Below are positions 8,297-16,747 of a DNA stretch of 64,000 nt, piece by piece. How positions within the stretch are numbered: position 1 is the stretch's first letter; each line of letters opens with the position of its first letter. Made by a program: the position numbers and the translations under genes. The stretch is from positions 39,505-103,504 of the forward strand of contig NZ_JIAG01000013.1 of assembly GCF_000688395.1 (NCBI RefSeq), read 5' to 3'. The notes under the pieces are model-generated. The model was not told the DNA's origin. It saw nothing but the letters and a program-made list of their open reading frames with translations, and did not search any database. The stretch is from Haematomicrobium sanguinis DSM 21259. Lineage in GTDB: Bacteria; Actinomycetota; Actinomycetes; Actinomycetales; Micrococcaceae.

Positions 8297-9955
8297 ATGG
8301 ACAACGCTGCCCAACTCGCCGAGACCACTAACGCCACCCGCAACGGCGGCGATCTGGTGGTAGAGACCCTCAGTGCGCTCGGCGCCACCACCGTTTTCGG
8401 TATCCCCGGTCAGCACGCGCTGGGCCTTTTCGACGCACTGTCCCGTTCCGATCTCGAGTTCGTCTCATCCCGGGTGGAGAATAACGCTGCCTTCGCCGCC
8501 GACGGTTTCGCCCGCGCCACCGGCCAGGTGCCGGCGCTCTTTCTCTCCACCGGACCGGGCGCCCTCACCGCGCTCGCCGGGTTGCAGGAGGCCTACGCAA
8601 CCGGTGTCCCGATGATCGTGGTGGCCAGCCAAATTCCGATCGAAGGTTTGGGTGCCCGGCGAAAGGGCATGTTGCACCAGCTGGATGATCAGAAAGCCTC
8701 CGCGGCCAACGTCACCAAGAGCCAACGCCTCATCCAGCATGCCTCCGGCATCCCTTCTGCCATTCAAGATGCCTGGACTGAAGCGATCTCGTCGCCGGCC
8801 GGTCCGGTCTGGATTGAGATCCCGCAAAACGTGTTGTTGGAACCGATCGTGGTGCCGCCGGTTGTGGACGCGCTCGCCGAGCCCTTCGACAACCCGCCGC
8901 GCGCCGAACTCGTCACCGAAGCCATCGCCTGGTTGGAGAAAGCGGAAAAACCCGCCATCATCGCCGGCGGCGGTGTGCGCAGAGCGGGAGCCAAAGACGC
9001 GCTCTTGAGCGTTGCCGAGAAACTGAACGCCCCGGTCGTGATGACGCCCGGCGGCAACGGCGCGTTCCCGTGGAATCATGAGCTGTCGCTGCAGTCCTGG
9101 GTCGAAGACCGCTACACCACTGACCTTCTAGAGGAAGCCGATGTGCTCCTGGTGATCGGGTCATCGCTCGGAGAGGTCACCTCCAATTACTTCACCTTTG
9201 AACCCCGCGGCCGCATTATCCAGATCGACGCCGAGCCGCGAGTCTTGGAGTCCAACCGGCCCGCCCTCGGCATCCGCGCCGACGCCCGGCAAGCCCTCGA
9301 CGCCATTGCCGAACGCCTGACGCCCAGCGCGGTGAGCGGCCGCGAGGGCGCGGCCAAGCGCGTCGCAGCGACCCTAGCCAAGGTTCAGGGCAGGCTTGAC
9401 CAGCAGGACCTCAACCTCGAGCGCACCTTTATGGCAGACGTCCGCGCGGCGGTTCCGGACACCATGCAAACGTTCTGGGACATGACCATTGCCGCGTACT
9501 GGGGGTGGAGTGCGTGGGATGCCCGCGAGGGCGAATTCCACTCTGCGCAGGGCGCCGGCGGCCTCGGTTACGCCTACCCGGCGGCCCTCGGCGGCGCGGT
9601 GGGTCTCGGCCAGAGGGTCCTTGCCGTCTCCGGCGACGGCTCCTCGATGTACTCCATCGCGGAACTGGCCACCGCCCGCCAACACAACCTCCCGGTCACC
9701 TGGCTCATTGTCGATGACGGCGGATATGGCATCCTCCGCGAATATATGGAGGGCGCGTTCGGGAAGGCGACCGCCACCGAGCTTGCGGGCCCGGACTTCG
9801 TGAAGCTCGCCGAAAGCTTTGGCATCCCGGCTGAGCGGGTCGAACCCGAAAATGTCGGGGACGCGCTCGAGGCGGCGTTCAAGGCCAAGGGGCCGAACGT
9901 CGTCGTGGTTAAGACGCTCCTGAAGATGTTTGCGCCCACGCACGTGGGCAATTAG
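8297..9955 (+). CDS. Thiamine-diphosphate-dependent decarboxylase (acetolactate synthase/AruI-like)
   Basis: 552-aa enzyme of the ThDP superfamily. The N-terminal Pyr domain (residues 15-185) carries the conserved activating Glu61 in SSRVENNAAFAADGFAR. A central Rossmann domain follows (EKPAIIAGGGVRRAGAKDA). The C-terminal PP domain has the cofactor motif starting VSGDGSSMYSIAEL near residue 444 and ending VDDGGYG. The ATG at 8297 follows AAGGA by 13 nt; a TTG at 8285 is too close to it. Co-transcription with an agmatinase-family enzyme recalls the arginine transaminase route, where AruI decarboxylates 2-ketoarginine and a guanidinobutyrase follows. That assignment is inference; an acetolactate-synthase-like or benzoylformate-type decarboxylase remains possible. 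Confidence 0.8.
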   Translation: MDNAAQLAETTNATRNGGDLVVETLSALGATTVFGIPGQHALGLFDALSRSDLEFVSSRVENNAAFAADGFARATGQVPALFLSTGPGALTALAGLQEAYATGVPMIVVASQIPIEGLGARRKGMLHQLDDQKASAANVTKSQRLIQHASGIPSAIQDAWTEAISSPAGPVWIEIPQNVLLEPIVVPPVVDALAEPFDNPPRAELVTEAIAWLEKAEKPAIIAGGGVRRAGAKDALLSVAEKLNAPVVMTPGGNGAFPWNHELSLQSWVEDRYTTDLLEEADVLLVIGSSLGEVTSNYFTFEPRGRIIQIDAEPRVLESNRPALGIRADARQALDAIAERLTPSAVSGREGAAKRVAATLAKVQGRLDQQDLNLERTFMADVRAAVPDTMQTFWDMTIAAYWGWSAWDAREGEFHSAQGAGGLGYAYPAALGGAVGLGQRVLAVSGDGSSMYSIAELATARQHNLPVTWLIVDDGGYGILREYMEGAFGKATATELAGPDFVKLAESFGIPAERVEPENVGDALEAAFKAKGPNVVVVKTLLKMFAPTHVGN

Positions 9956-9963
9956 CGGGCGCG

Positions 9964-10041
9964 GGGGCGAGCGCCCCTCGCTGCAATCCAATGTTGCACC
10001 GCAAGGAACGCGAAGGATGAGCCCCGCACCCTCCGCGGGGC
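9964..10041 (+). terminator. Two GC-rich hairpins after the ThDP enzyme gene
   Basis: GGGGC-gagc-GCCCC (9964-9977) and GCCCCGC-N7-GCGGGGC (10021-10041). No T-run follows either, so termination strength is uncertain. Confidence 0.45.
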
Positions 10042-10120
10042 CGCAAGATCAGCCTGAACGCTGAGGGGGAATTCCATCCAGGGGTGGAGGAAATCTCTCG
10101 ATCGCACCCGCGCGAATTTC

Positions 10121-10126
10121 TAGCCT
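10121..10126 (+). promoter_or_regulatory. -10 box of a leaderless gene
   Basis: TAGCCT, six bases before ATG 10133; no Shine-Dalgarno is present. Confidence 0.5.
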
Positions 10127-10132
10127 TAATAC

Positions 10133-10558
10133 ATGGCTACTCTTCACATTCCGCACCGCTCCGCGCTACCGACCATCGGCACCAAACGGCCCTCGGCCCG
10201 CCCGCCGCAACAGTTTTCCGCAACCCGCGCCTATACGCCGGATGAGGACTTTCTCCTGGAACCGGAAACGGTTCGCACCGAGGCGGAGGCCAAGCGCGTC
10301 CATGCCTGGCTTGGCGCCGGCGTGTTCGCCGTCGCGGCGCTGACCCTGTTCCTCGCATTCATCCCCAAGTTCATGATGGCCGTGCTGCTGATCGGCGGAA
10401 TCACGTTCCTCACCTCGCTGATCGGCGTGGCGTATGCGCGCGCCGGGCGGTTCGGGTTCGGGGTGGCGAGCGTCGTTTCCTTGCTGGCGATCGCCCTCGC
10501 GTCATCCATGAACGTGGTGCTCGGCTGGTTTAACAACGTGCTGGGCTTGTTTTCCTAG
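10133..10558 (+). CDS. Small integral membrane protein, unknown function
   Basis: 141-aa protein not recognised as a member of a known family. Residues 1-60 are hydrophilic. Three hydrophobic segments follow at about 62-80 (LGAGVFAVAALTLFLAFI), 82-103 and 108-130. The leaderless arrangement TAGCCT-N6-ATG supports expression from this start. It stands alone between the ThDP enzyme and the FMN reductase, with its own promoter. Confidence 0.65.
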   Translation: MATLHIPHRSALPTIGTKRPSARPPQQFSATRAYTPDEDFLLEPETVRTEAEAKRVHAWLGAGVFAVAALTLFLAFIPKFMMAVLLIGGITFLTSLIGVAYARAGRFGFGVASVVSLLAIALASSMNVVLGWFNNVLGLFS

Positions 10559-10642
10559 CGAGCCATCCACGGGAATATCCTAGAGACATCGCAAGTTCAA
10601 CTGTATGCAAACGCATGTACTTGGTTGAAAGGTGTTTCGAAG

Positions 10643-11299
10643 ATGCAAACCGTGAACGTTGCCGTGATCTCCGGCGGTTTGGGCGTCCCGTCCTCCTCCA
10701 GGATGCTTGCCGACCAATTGGCCGAGGCGACAGCCCGCGCGCTTGCCGACCATGACATCCAGGTCAACCTCAACGTGGTTGAACTTCGCGAACACGCCAT
10801 GGCCATCACCAACACCATGACCTCCCGCTACGCGAGCCCGGAATTCCAAGAGGTCATCGACTCGGTGACCGGCGCCGACGCCATCATCGCGGTTTCCCCG
10901 GTCTTCACCGCATCGATCAGCGGCCTTTTCAAGTCCTTTTTCGACATCCTGGAACCCGATTCCCTCATCGGCAAGCCGGTACTGTTGGGAGCCACCGGCG
11001 GTTCGGCCCGCCACTCGCTCGTCATCGATTACGTGATGCGGCCCATGTTCGCCTACCTGCGGACCCTCACCGCACCGACCGGCGTCTACGCCGCACCGAA
11101 CGATTGGGGCCGCGGCGACGAGAACATCATTCCGCTAGATGATCGCGTCAAGCGCGCCGCCACGGAGTTCGCGAATCAGATCATGTTCGCCCGCGGTTTT
11201 GGCCCCGGCGCGCAGCCCAGCGCCAAGCAAGAGAAAGCCGAGGACCCGCAGTCCTTCGAGTCGCTCATGAGCAACCTCGCGGGCATCAACGTGCGCTAG
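10643..11299 (+). CDS. NADPH-dependent FMN reductase, CE1759-like
   Basis: 218-aa flavodoxin-fold reductase that would supply reduced FMN. The phosphate-binding loop appears near the N-terminus (VISGGLGVPSSSRMLADQLA), and IIAVSPVFTASISGLFKSFF with PVLLGATGGSARHSL are typical of the NADPH-FMN reductase family. ATG 10643 is chosen because AAAGGTG lies 8 nt upstream; a TTG six codons earlier overlaps that site. The CE1759 branch is usually encoded next to a luciferase-like monooxygenase, but none is seen here. The gene ends 4 nt inside the convergent glycosyltransferase gene. Confidence 0.75.
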   Translation: MQTVNVAVISGGLGVPSSSRMLADQLAEATARALADHDIQVNLNVVELREHAMAITNTMTSRYASPEFQEVIDSVTGADAIIAVSPVFTASISGLFKSFFDILEPDSLIGKPVLLGATGGSARHSLVIDYVMRPMFAYLRTLTAPTGVYAAPNDWGRGDENIIPLDDRVKRAATEFANQIMFARGFGPGAQPSAKQEKAEDPQSFESLMSNLAGINVR

Positions 11300-12474
11300 T
11301 ACTCAAAGTCCACCTCGGGAGCGGTGACAAACGCGCGTCCGGCGGCAATGGTGCGGCGCTTCACCAGCATCGCCCGCTGATAAAAGCTGACCAACGACTC
11401 GCACAATACCGGCCAGGTACGTCCCTGCACCTCGGCATGCGCGGTGGCGGCAAAGGCGCGCCGCTTGGCATCATCGCCCACCAAGTCCCGCACCGACGCG
11501 ACCATCCCGTCCAGGTCGCCCGGCTCATACAGCCACCCCGTATATGAGGGCCGCACCAGGTCAAGCGGCCCGCCGCGCCCCACCGCGACCACCGGTACCC
11601 CAGAGGCCATCGCCTCCTGAACAGTCTGGCAGAACGTCTCGGACTCACCGGGATGCACAAACACATCGAATGAGGCCATCAACCGCGCCAAGTCCGCGCC
11701 CGCTTGGAACCCGGCAAAATGCGCTCGCGGCATCAGCGCCTGCAAACCCGCCTTGGACGGCCCCGACCCCACAACCACCAGTTGCACGCCCGGCATTTCG
11801 GACACCCGCGCAAGATCCTCCACTTGCTTCTCCGCCGCGAGCCGCCCGACGTAACCGACAATTTTCCGTGAGCCGGCTACGGAAGCCCGCCACTCGCCGT
11901 CGTAATTCCTGGGCGAAAAACGCGTGGTATCCACGCCCCGCCGCCACATGTGCACCCGCTGCACCCCGTGCGCGTGCAGCTGATTGATCGCGAACGTGGA
12001 CGGCGCGAGGGTCAGCGTCGCGGCATCGTGAATGTTCACGACGCGCTGCCACAGGAAATTCTCCAGCCACGGGAACCCGTAGCGCGCCGCATAATTGGGG
12101 ACCTCGGTTTGGTAGATCGCCACGCTCGGCAGCCCGAGCTGATTCGCGGCCTGCACCGCCCGCCAGCCGAGCACAAACGGGGAGGCGATGTGCACCACAT
12201 CCGGGGCGAAGTCCTCCAAAATGCGCCGCACGCGCAGCACGGTCCCGGCCGCGACGCGCACATTCGCGTATCCGGAGAGCGGGAAGGACGGTAACCGGAC
12301 CACGGGGTAGCCGCTGACCTCGGCGGGCGCTTCATCGTCCAGCCAGGAGGAGGACGGCGCGATAATCAGCGCCTCGTCGCCGCGTGAGCGCAGGTGTTCC
12401 ACCACGCGCAGCAGCGAATGCGTGACCCCATTCATGTGGGGCAGAAACGATTCGGCAACCACAGCAATTCTCAC
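11296..12474 (-). CDS. GT4-family glycosyltransferase, MgtA/PimB-like mannosyltransferase
   Basis: 392-aa retaining glycosyltransferase with the GT-B fold. The N-terminal acceptor domain starts RIAVVAESFLPHMNGVTHSL. The C-terminal nucleotide-sugar domain has GYVGRLAAEKQVEDL and the EX7E motif (E279 to E287 within GESETFCQTVQEAM). Actinobacterial relatives transfer mannose from GDP-mannose to glycolipid or phosphatidylinositol acceptors for lipomannan-type polymers. The start is GTG 12474, where similarity begins; upstream codons look non-coding. No good Shine-Dalgarno is seen. Donor and acceptor are inferred from family only. Confidence 0.8.
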   Translation of the reverse strand: MRIAVVAESFLPHMNGVTHSLLRVVEHLRSRGDEALIIAPSSSWLDDEAPAEVSGYPVVRLPSFPLSGYANVRVAAGTVLRVRRILEDFAPDVVHIASPFVLGWRAVQAANQLGLPSVAIYQTEVPNYAARYGFPWLENFLWQRVVNIHDAATLTLAPSTFAINQLHAHGVQRVHMWRRGVDTTRFSPRNYDGEWRASVAGSRKIVGYVGRLAAEKQVEDLARVSEMPGVQLVVVGSGPSKAGLQALMPRAHFAGFQAGADLARLMASFDVFVHPGESETFCQTVQEAMASGVPVVAVGRGGPLDLVRPSYTGWLYEPGDLDGMVASVRDLVGDDAKRRAFAATAHAEVQGRTWPVLCESLVSFYQRAMLVKRRTIAAGRAFVTAPEVDFEY

Positions 12475-12631
12475 CTTTTGAGCGTGGCATCTGATGTTCG
12501 ACGGCGCGTGGTCGCCTTCTTTCGCGTCGGTGAACTTTGCGCGAATAACGTGGGTGCGTCGGTGGGCGCGGGTCGCCAAAGTGGGCGCGCTCGGCGTGGG
12601 ATTCGGGGCTGGGGCGGCTGAAGATGGCACG

Positions 12632-13924
12632 ATGGGTTCGATGAAACTTCCCCAACGCAAGAGCGGCAAGCCGTGGCTCTCGATGCCGCTGTGGCTTCAG
12701 GGTGTCGTCGAAGCGATCCTGATCAATTTGTGCATCGCCGTGGTGCTCATTGCGCTCATGTTTTGGCTGGGGTTGAGCGGGGCCGTCGGCGCGCAGGATG
12801 CGATGAGCGCGCTGGTCTTGGCGGGGCAGTCCTGGCTGTTGTTGCACGGTGTGCCGCTGGAGCTCTCGATTCGGATTGCCGGGGATGACCTTTCCGGGAC
12901 GCTCTCGCTCATCCCGCTCGGGTTGACGTTGCTCTTGATCATCCCGTGGTTTTTCGCTGGGCGCCGATTGGCGCGGGCCTCGTATGAGAAACAGTTTTGG
13001 CAGCCGCTGTTGGCTGCGGCCCTGGCGCAGGCGCTGATCGGCTTTGCGACGGCGACGGCGTGCCGGAATGAGGTCGCTTCGGCGCCGCTGCTGGCCGGGA
13101 CCCTGGTTCCTGTGGTGGTGGCTGTGGTGGGCATTTTGGCCGGGGCGTACCGCGAAGCCGGATCGTGGGACCGGATTATTGGGGTGAATGCCGCCGATTG
13201 GGTTGCCCGGACGAGCCAGTACTCGCGGTGGGCCGGATCCTATGTGTGGGCCGGGGTGCAGGCCGCCTTTGTTGCGGTGCTGTGCATTATTGGGCTGTCG
13301 GCGGCGCTGTTCGCGGTGATGTTGGCGGTGCACTGGGCGGATATCGTCACGATTTACGAGCGGCTGCAACCCGGGCTTGCCGGCGGGATTGTGCTGACTC
13401 TCGCGCAGTTGGGGTACTTTCCGAATCTGATGACATGGACGATGGCGTACTCCTCCGGCGCCGGGTTTTATGCGGGGACGGGGAACTTGGTCTCGCCGCT
13501 GAGTACCCAACTTTCCGAGCTACCTGCCGTGCCGGTGCTGGCCGCGATCCCCGAGAGCACCTCGATCTATGCGTTGGCGGTCCTGGTGCTCCCGGTGATT
13601 GCCGGTCTGCTGGGCGGCTGGTGGTTCTACCGCGCCGGTGAGAATCACCTCGATGAGTGGCTGTCGCTGAAAACCCGCGTGCGATGGTTGAGCTGGTCGG
13701 TTTCCAGTCTGGTGGCTGGGGTGCTCATGGGGTTTGTGGCGATGCTTTGCACGTCGCTCATTGCGTGGCTCGGCTCTGGCGGGGCCGGGTTCGGGCGGCT
13801 CGCTGACTTCGGTGCCGACCCGTTACGCACCGGGGTATACCTCGGGGTGGAAGTCGCCTTCGGGGCGTTTATCGGCATCATGCTGGGGCCGTGGATGGAG
13901 AACGAGCGGCACCACTGGGACTGA
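12632..13924 (+). CDS. perM: PerM-like DUF6350 membrane protein
   Basis: 430-aa polytopic membrane protein of the DUF6350 family. The Mycobacterium tuberculosis member Rv0955 (PerM) supports cell division and also sits beside purN and purH, the same neighbourhood as here. About ten hydrophobic segments run from VEAILINLCIAVVLIALMFW to FGAFIGIMLGPW. ATG 12632 or ATG 12641 may be the start. Neither has a Shine-Dalgarno; GAAGAT six bases before 12632 resembles the local leaderless pattern. The gene is divergent from the glycosyltransferase and followed by a long inverted repeat. Confidence 0.75.
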   Translation: MGSMKLPQRKSGKPWLSMPLWLQGVVEAILINLCIAVVLIALMFWLGLSGAVGAQDAMSALVLAGQSWLLLHGVPLELSIRIAGDDLSGTLSLIPLGLTLLLIIPWFFAGRRLARASYEKQFWQPLLAAALAQALIGFATATACRNEVASAPLLAGTLVPVVVAVVGILAGAYREAGSWDRIIGVNAADWVARTSQYSRWAGSYVWAGVQAAFVAVLCIIGLSAALFAVMLAVHWADIVTIYERLQPGLAGGIVLTLAQLGYFPNLMTWTMAYSSGAGFYAGTGNLVSPLSTQLSELPAVPVLAAIPESTSIYALAVLVLPVIAGLLGGWWFYRAGENHLDEWLSLKTRVRWLSWSVSSLVAGVLMGFVAMLCTSLIAWLGSGGAGFGRLADFGADPLRTGVYLGVEVAFGAFIGIMLGPWMENERHHWD

Positions 13925-13956
13925 CCTCCCGCCCCGCTCCCGCTCTCGTACCCCTC

Positions 13957-14036
13957 CCCGCGTTTCGCATCCCCGTACCGCATTTTACGAGGCGCATACG
14001 GCTCAATTTTTGCTGTACGGGGATGCGAAACGCGGG
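13957..14036. repeat. Long inverted repeat IR1 after perM
   Basis: Two 26-nt arms (13957-13982 and 14011-14036) differ at one position and are separated by 28 nt. The core is CGTTTCGCATCCCCGTACCGC. IR2 after purN has nearly the same arms and a related 28-nt loop containing ATACGGCTC. It lies between convergent genes and could end transcription in both directions, though no T-run follows. Confidence 0.75.
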
Positions 14037-14483
14037 CTAGGGGCGGGTCACGCCAGAGAGCTTGTTGAGCTTGTCCATCAGTTCCGTGGTGCACGCCTCC
14101 CGGCTGGAATCGGTCAGCGCCTGCGCGACACACTGCTCATACGGCGCGGTATAAATAAACATGGCGCTCCACGCCCCCAAAACCACCATCAGCAGCAAAT
14201 TGCACGCAATCAGCAGGCTCACGCCAATCCGGAACAGCGCACCAAAAGCGACACCGCGCGCGGTGATCAGCGTAATGATAAAAAGCACGACGGCGCCCAT
14301 CGCCGTGAGCACGCCAGTCGCCTTGAGCGGCAATTGCAGAAAATAGAGCGCCACGAGAGTGAGTGCCGAGAGGATTGTCGCGGCAATGGCGAATTTGCGG
14401 GCGCGCTTGCCCTCGGGGGAGTCGATGGCGCGTTGCGGAGTGCGGCTCGAGGCGTCGGGGTGGGGCGGTGCCGGTTGAGACAT
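14037..14483 (-). CDS. Small membrane protein, unknown function
   Basis: 148-aa protein with a charged N-terminal stretch (residues 1-28) and three hydrophobic segments at about 31-50, 53-72 and 80-110. Two cysteines near the C-terminus (YEQCVAQALTDSSREACTTE) could form a disulfide outside the membrane. TAAGCT-N6-ATG supports a leaderless start at 14483. It lies between perM and purN on the opposite strand. Family not recognised. Confidence 0.6.
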   Translation of the reverse strand: MSQPAPPHPDASSRTPQRAIDSPEGKRARKFAIAATILSALTLVALYFLQLPLKATGVLTAMGAVVLFIITLITARGVAFGALFRIGVSLLIACNLLLMVVLGAWSAMFIYTAPYEQCVAQALTDSSREACTTELMDKLNKLSGVTRP

Positions 14484-14489
14484 GATTCC

Positions 14490-14495
14490 AGCTTA
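14490..14495 (-). promoter_or_regulatory. -10 box of a leaderless gene
   Basis: TAAGCT on the minus strand, six bases before the ATG ending at 14483. Confidence 0.5.
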
Positions 14496-14510
14496 GGCGC
14501 TCGCAAGCCC

Positions 14511-14516
14511 TAGTCT
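14511..14516 (+). promoter_or_regulatory. -10 box of leaderless purN
   Basis: TAGTCT, six bases before ATG 14523. Confidence 0.5.
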
Positions 14517-14522
14517 TGACTC

Positions 14523-15089
14523 ATGCGCATCGTAGTCCTGGTATCCGGCTCCGGTACCAACTTGCAAGCCATTATTGACGCTGTCGCTTCCGGGGAACTC
14601 AATGTGGAGATTGCCGCCGTGGGCTCGGACAGGGTAGGGACGTACGGGGTGGAGCGTGCACGGGCAGCGGGAATCGATACCTTTGAGGTGAACTTCAAGG
14701 ACTTTGCCGCACGCGCCGAGTGGGACGCGGCGCTTTTGTCCGCTGTGCAGCGATATGAGCCAGATGTGGTGGTGTCCGCCGGTTTCATGCGCATTGTGGC
14801 ACCGAGTTTTATCGACGCCTTTCCCAACCGTTACGTCAATACGCACCCGGCGCTGTTGCCCTCATTCCCGGGTGCGCACGGCGTGCGGGATGCGCTCGCC
14901 TACGGTGTGAAGGTGACCGGGTGTACCGTGCACTACGCTGATGCGGGGGTCGATACCGGGCCGATCATCGCCCAGGCCGCCGTCGCGGTTCAGGCGGGCG
15001 ATACCGAAGAAACCCTGCATGAGCGCATCAAAGTCGAAGAGCGGCGCCTCCTGGTGGCAACACTCGGCGAGCTCGCGCGCTCGAGGTGA
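14523..15089 (+). CDS. purN: Phosphoribosylglycinamide formyltransferase
   Basis: 188-aa enzyme transferring the formyl group of 10-formyl-THF to GAR in purine synthesis. The phosphate loop VLVSGSGTNLQAIIDA is at the N-terminus. The catalytic Asn-His pair is in VNTHPALLPSFPGAHG near residue 108 and the catalytic Asp in HYADAGVDTGPIIAQ near 140. Its length is normal for the short bacterial form. Start ATG 14523 with TAGTCT six bases upstream, so probably leaderless. In many Actinobacteria purN is directly followed by purH; here about 7.6 kb with an MFS gene and a sugar operon separates them. Confidence 0.92.
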   Translation: MRIVVLVSGSGTNLQAIIDAVASGELNVEIAAVGSDRVGTYGVERARAAGIDTFEVNFKDFAARAEWDAALLSAVQRYEPDVVVSAGFMRIVAPSFIDAFPNRYVNTHPALLPSFPGAHGVRDALAYGVKVTGCTVHYADAGVDTGPIIAQAAVAVQAGDTEETLHERIKVEERRLLVATLGELARSR

Positions 15090-15108
15090 GCATCGCCGTC
15101 GTACATCC
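15088..15108. repeat. Dispersed CGCCGTCGT repeat overlapping the purN stop
   Basis: GAGCATCGCCGTCGTACATC begins within the stop codon of purN and lies 11 nt before IR2. Confidence 0.6.
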
Positions 15109-15118
15109 CTCGCCTCCT

Positions 15119-15194
15119 CTCGTTTCGCATCCCCGTGCCGCAAAAATTGACCCGTATACGGCTCTGAAAATGCGGTACGGGGATGCGAAACGAG
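15119..15194. repeat. Long inverted repeat IR2 between purN and an MFS gene
   Basis: Arms of 24 nt (15119-15142 and 15171-15194) with one mismatch around a 28-nt loop. The arm core CGTTTCGCATCCCCGT is the same as in IR1, which shows that these are copies of one element. The genes on either side converge. Confidence 0.75.
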
Positions 15195-15207
15195 GGGGGG
15201 AGGGGAG

Positions 15208-16590
15208 CTAGCGGAGGGCCTTGGCGCGGGTCTCTGGCGAGACGAATGCCATGATGACCACCGCGACCAGGACCATCGCACCGGCGACCCAGAAGGAATT
15301 GGCGAGGCCGATTGTCGGCCAGAGCGCGGTCGCGAAAATGAGCGGACCGAAGCCGGCGCCGAGCCGCGAAAATGTCGACGCCCAGCCGAAGCCGCGGCCG
15401 CGCAGGTCGGTGGGGTAGAGCTCGGACACGTAGGCGTAAAGCACCGGGATCGCGATTTGGATGACGAAGCCGAAGACGAGGAGCCAGGTCACGGCGGCCG
15501 GGGGAGTGCCGAGCGAGTAGGCGACAATCGCGAGCAGCGCGGCCGAGAGCGGGCCGGTTATCGCGAGGATCCATTTGCGGCCGGTGCGCTCGACGAGTAC
15601 CGCGGCGACGACGACCCCGAGCAACCCCACCGCGGCCATGGCGCCGTTGGCGAAGAGTGCGGTTTGGGCCTGCATCCCGGCTTCGATCAGGATGCTCGGC
15701 ATCCAGTTCAGCGCTAAGTAGTAGACCAGCAGGATGGTCAGGAAGAGCAGCCAATTGGAGGCGGTGACGCGCCAATTGAAGCGCCAGATTTCGCTGAATT
15801 GGTCGGTCAGCGTACGCCAGGTGAACCGTGGCGGCGCTTCCGCTGGGGGCAGAGTGTACTCGGTCGCGGGTGCGCCGGTGTCTTTGACGAGCCGATCGAT
15901 GACTCCGCGGGCGGCATCGGGTTTGCCCTTGGATAAGAGGAAAAGCGGGGACTCCGGGACGCTGCGTCTAATCCAGAACACCATCAGGGCCGGGATCACC
16001 ATGACCACCAGGATGAGCCGCCAATTAGAGGTGAACATCTGGATGAGCGCGGACACAAAGAAACACAGCGCCGCGCCGATGGGCCACCAGCCGTCCATCG
16101 CGGTGAGGACCTTGCCGCGTTGTTTGGTCGGTGCAAATTCGCCAACCAGGGCGTAGTCCACCGGGATCGCGCCGCCGAGCCCAAACCCGGCAACGAACCG
16201 GAAGATGCAGAACCACAGGAAGTCCGGGGCCAACGCTCCGGCGAGCGTAAAGACGGAGAAGACGAGCAGGGTTGCGCTGAAGGCGGCCTTGCGACCGATC
16301 CGATCCGCAATGGCACCCCACACGAACGCGCCGAGCGCCATACCGACGAGGTTCGCCGTGGACAGGAGCCCTGCGGTCGGCCGATCGAGCGCCCACTCCT
16401 TGGACACGAGCGGTATCAAGACGCCATTGAGGGTGACGTCCCAGGCGTCAAACATGAAGCCGAGGCCGCCGATGAGGAAGATGCGGCCTTGGACGCGCCA
16501 ACGCCACGGCAGATTTTGGACAACGTCGGCCGCCGTGGGCAGGCCGGTTCCGGGCGCGCCAACGCTACCCGAGGAGACGTGCGAGGTCAT
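15208..16590 (-). CDS. MFS transporter, sugar/aromatic-acid porter type
   Basis: 460-aa major facilitator with 12 predicted membrane segments. Typical motifs are GALVWGAIADRIGRK-like (FVWGAIADRIGRKAAF) between helices 2 and 3, FVAGFGLGGAIPVDYALVGE, and YVSELYPTDLRGRGFGWAST in the second half. The pattern resembles the SV2/NiaP and AAHS groups that import organic acids or vitamins; the substrate cannot be read. Start ATG 16590 has TAGGGT six bases upstream (leaderless). It stands as a single gene between purN and the sugar ABC operon, flanked by long inverted repeats IR2 and IR3. Confidence 0.82.
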   Translation of the reverse strand: MTSHVSSGSVGAPGTGLPTAADVVQNLPWRWRVQGRIFLIGGLGFMFDAWDVTLNGVLIPLVSKEWALDRPTAGLLSTANLVGMALGAFVWGAIADRIGRKAAFSATLLVFSVFTLAGALAPDFLWFCIFRFVAGFGLGGAIPVDYALVGEFAPTKQRGKVLTAMDGWWPIGAALCFFVSALIQMFTSNWRLILVVMVIPALMVFWIRRSVPESPLFLLSKGKPDAARGVIDRLVKDTGAPATEYTLPPAEAPPRFTWRTLTDQFSEIWRFNWRVTASNWLLFLTILLVYYLALNWMPSILIEAGMQAQTALFANGAMAAVGLLGVVVAAVLVERTGRKWILAITGPLSAALLAIVAYSLGTPPAAVTWLLVFGFVIQIAIPVLYAYVSELYPTDLRGRGFGWASTFSRLGAGFGPLIFATALWPTIGLANSFWVAGAMVLVAVVIMAFVSPETRAKALR

Positions 16591-16596
16591 GGCTCC

Positions 16597-16602
16597 ACCC
16601 TA
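16597..16602 (-). promoter_or_regulatory. -10 box of the leaderless MFS gene
   Basis: TAGGGT on the minus strand, six bases before the ATG at 16590. Confidence 0.5.
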
Positions 16603-16661
16603 GACCCTTCCGGTGCCCGATGCCCGATCGAGTTGCGCGCCGTGACGCGCCCCGACCCGCA

Positions 16662-16729
16662 CCGTTCATCCGCCAATTGCATTTTCATGGCGCAATTGCC
16701 GGATGAAAACGCAATTAGCGGATGAACGG
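16662..16729. repeat. Long inverted repeat IR3 after the sugar ABC operon
   Basis: Arms of 27 nt (16662-16688 and 16703-16729) with two mismatches around a 14-nt centre GGCGCAATTGCCGG. It shares its plan and several arm blocks (TTCATCC, TTTTCAT) with IR4 near folD. It may terminate the operon that ends at 16748. Confidence 0.7.
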
Positions 16730-16747
16730 CGGGAGAGCGCCGGGAGG

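Noticed and set aside
12332..13510. 392-codon minus-strand frame opposite perM
   Set aside because: Arg/Pro/His-rich shadow of a high-GC gene with no RBS.
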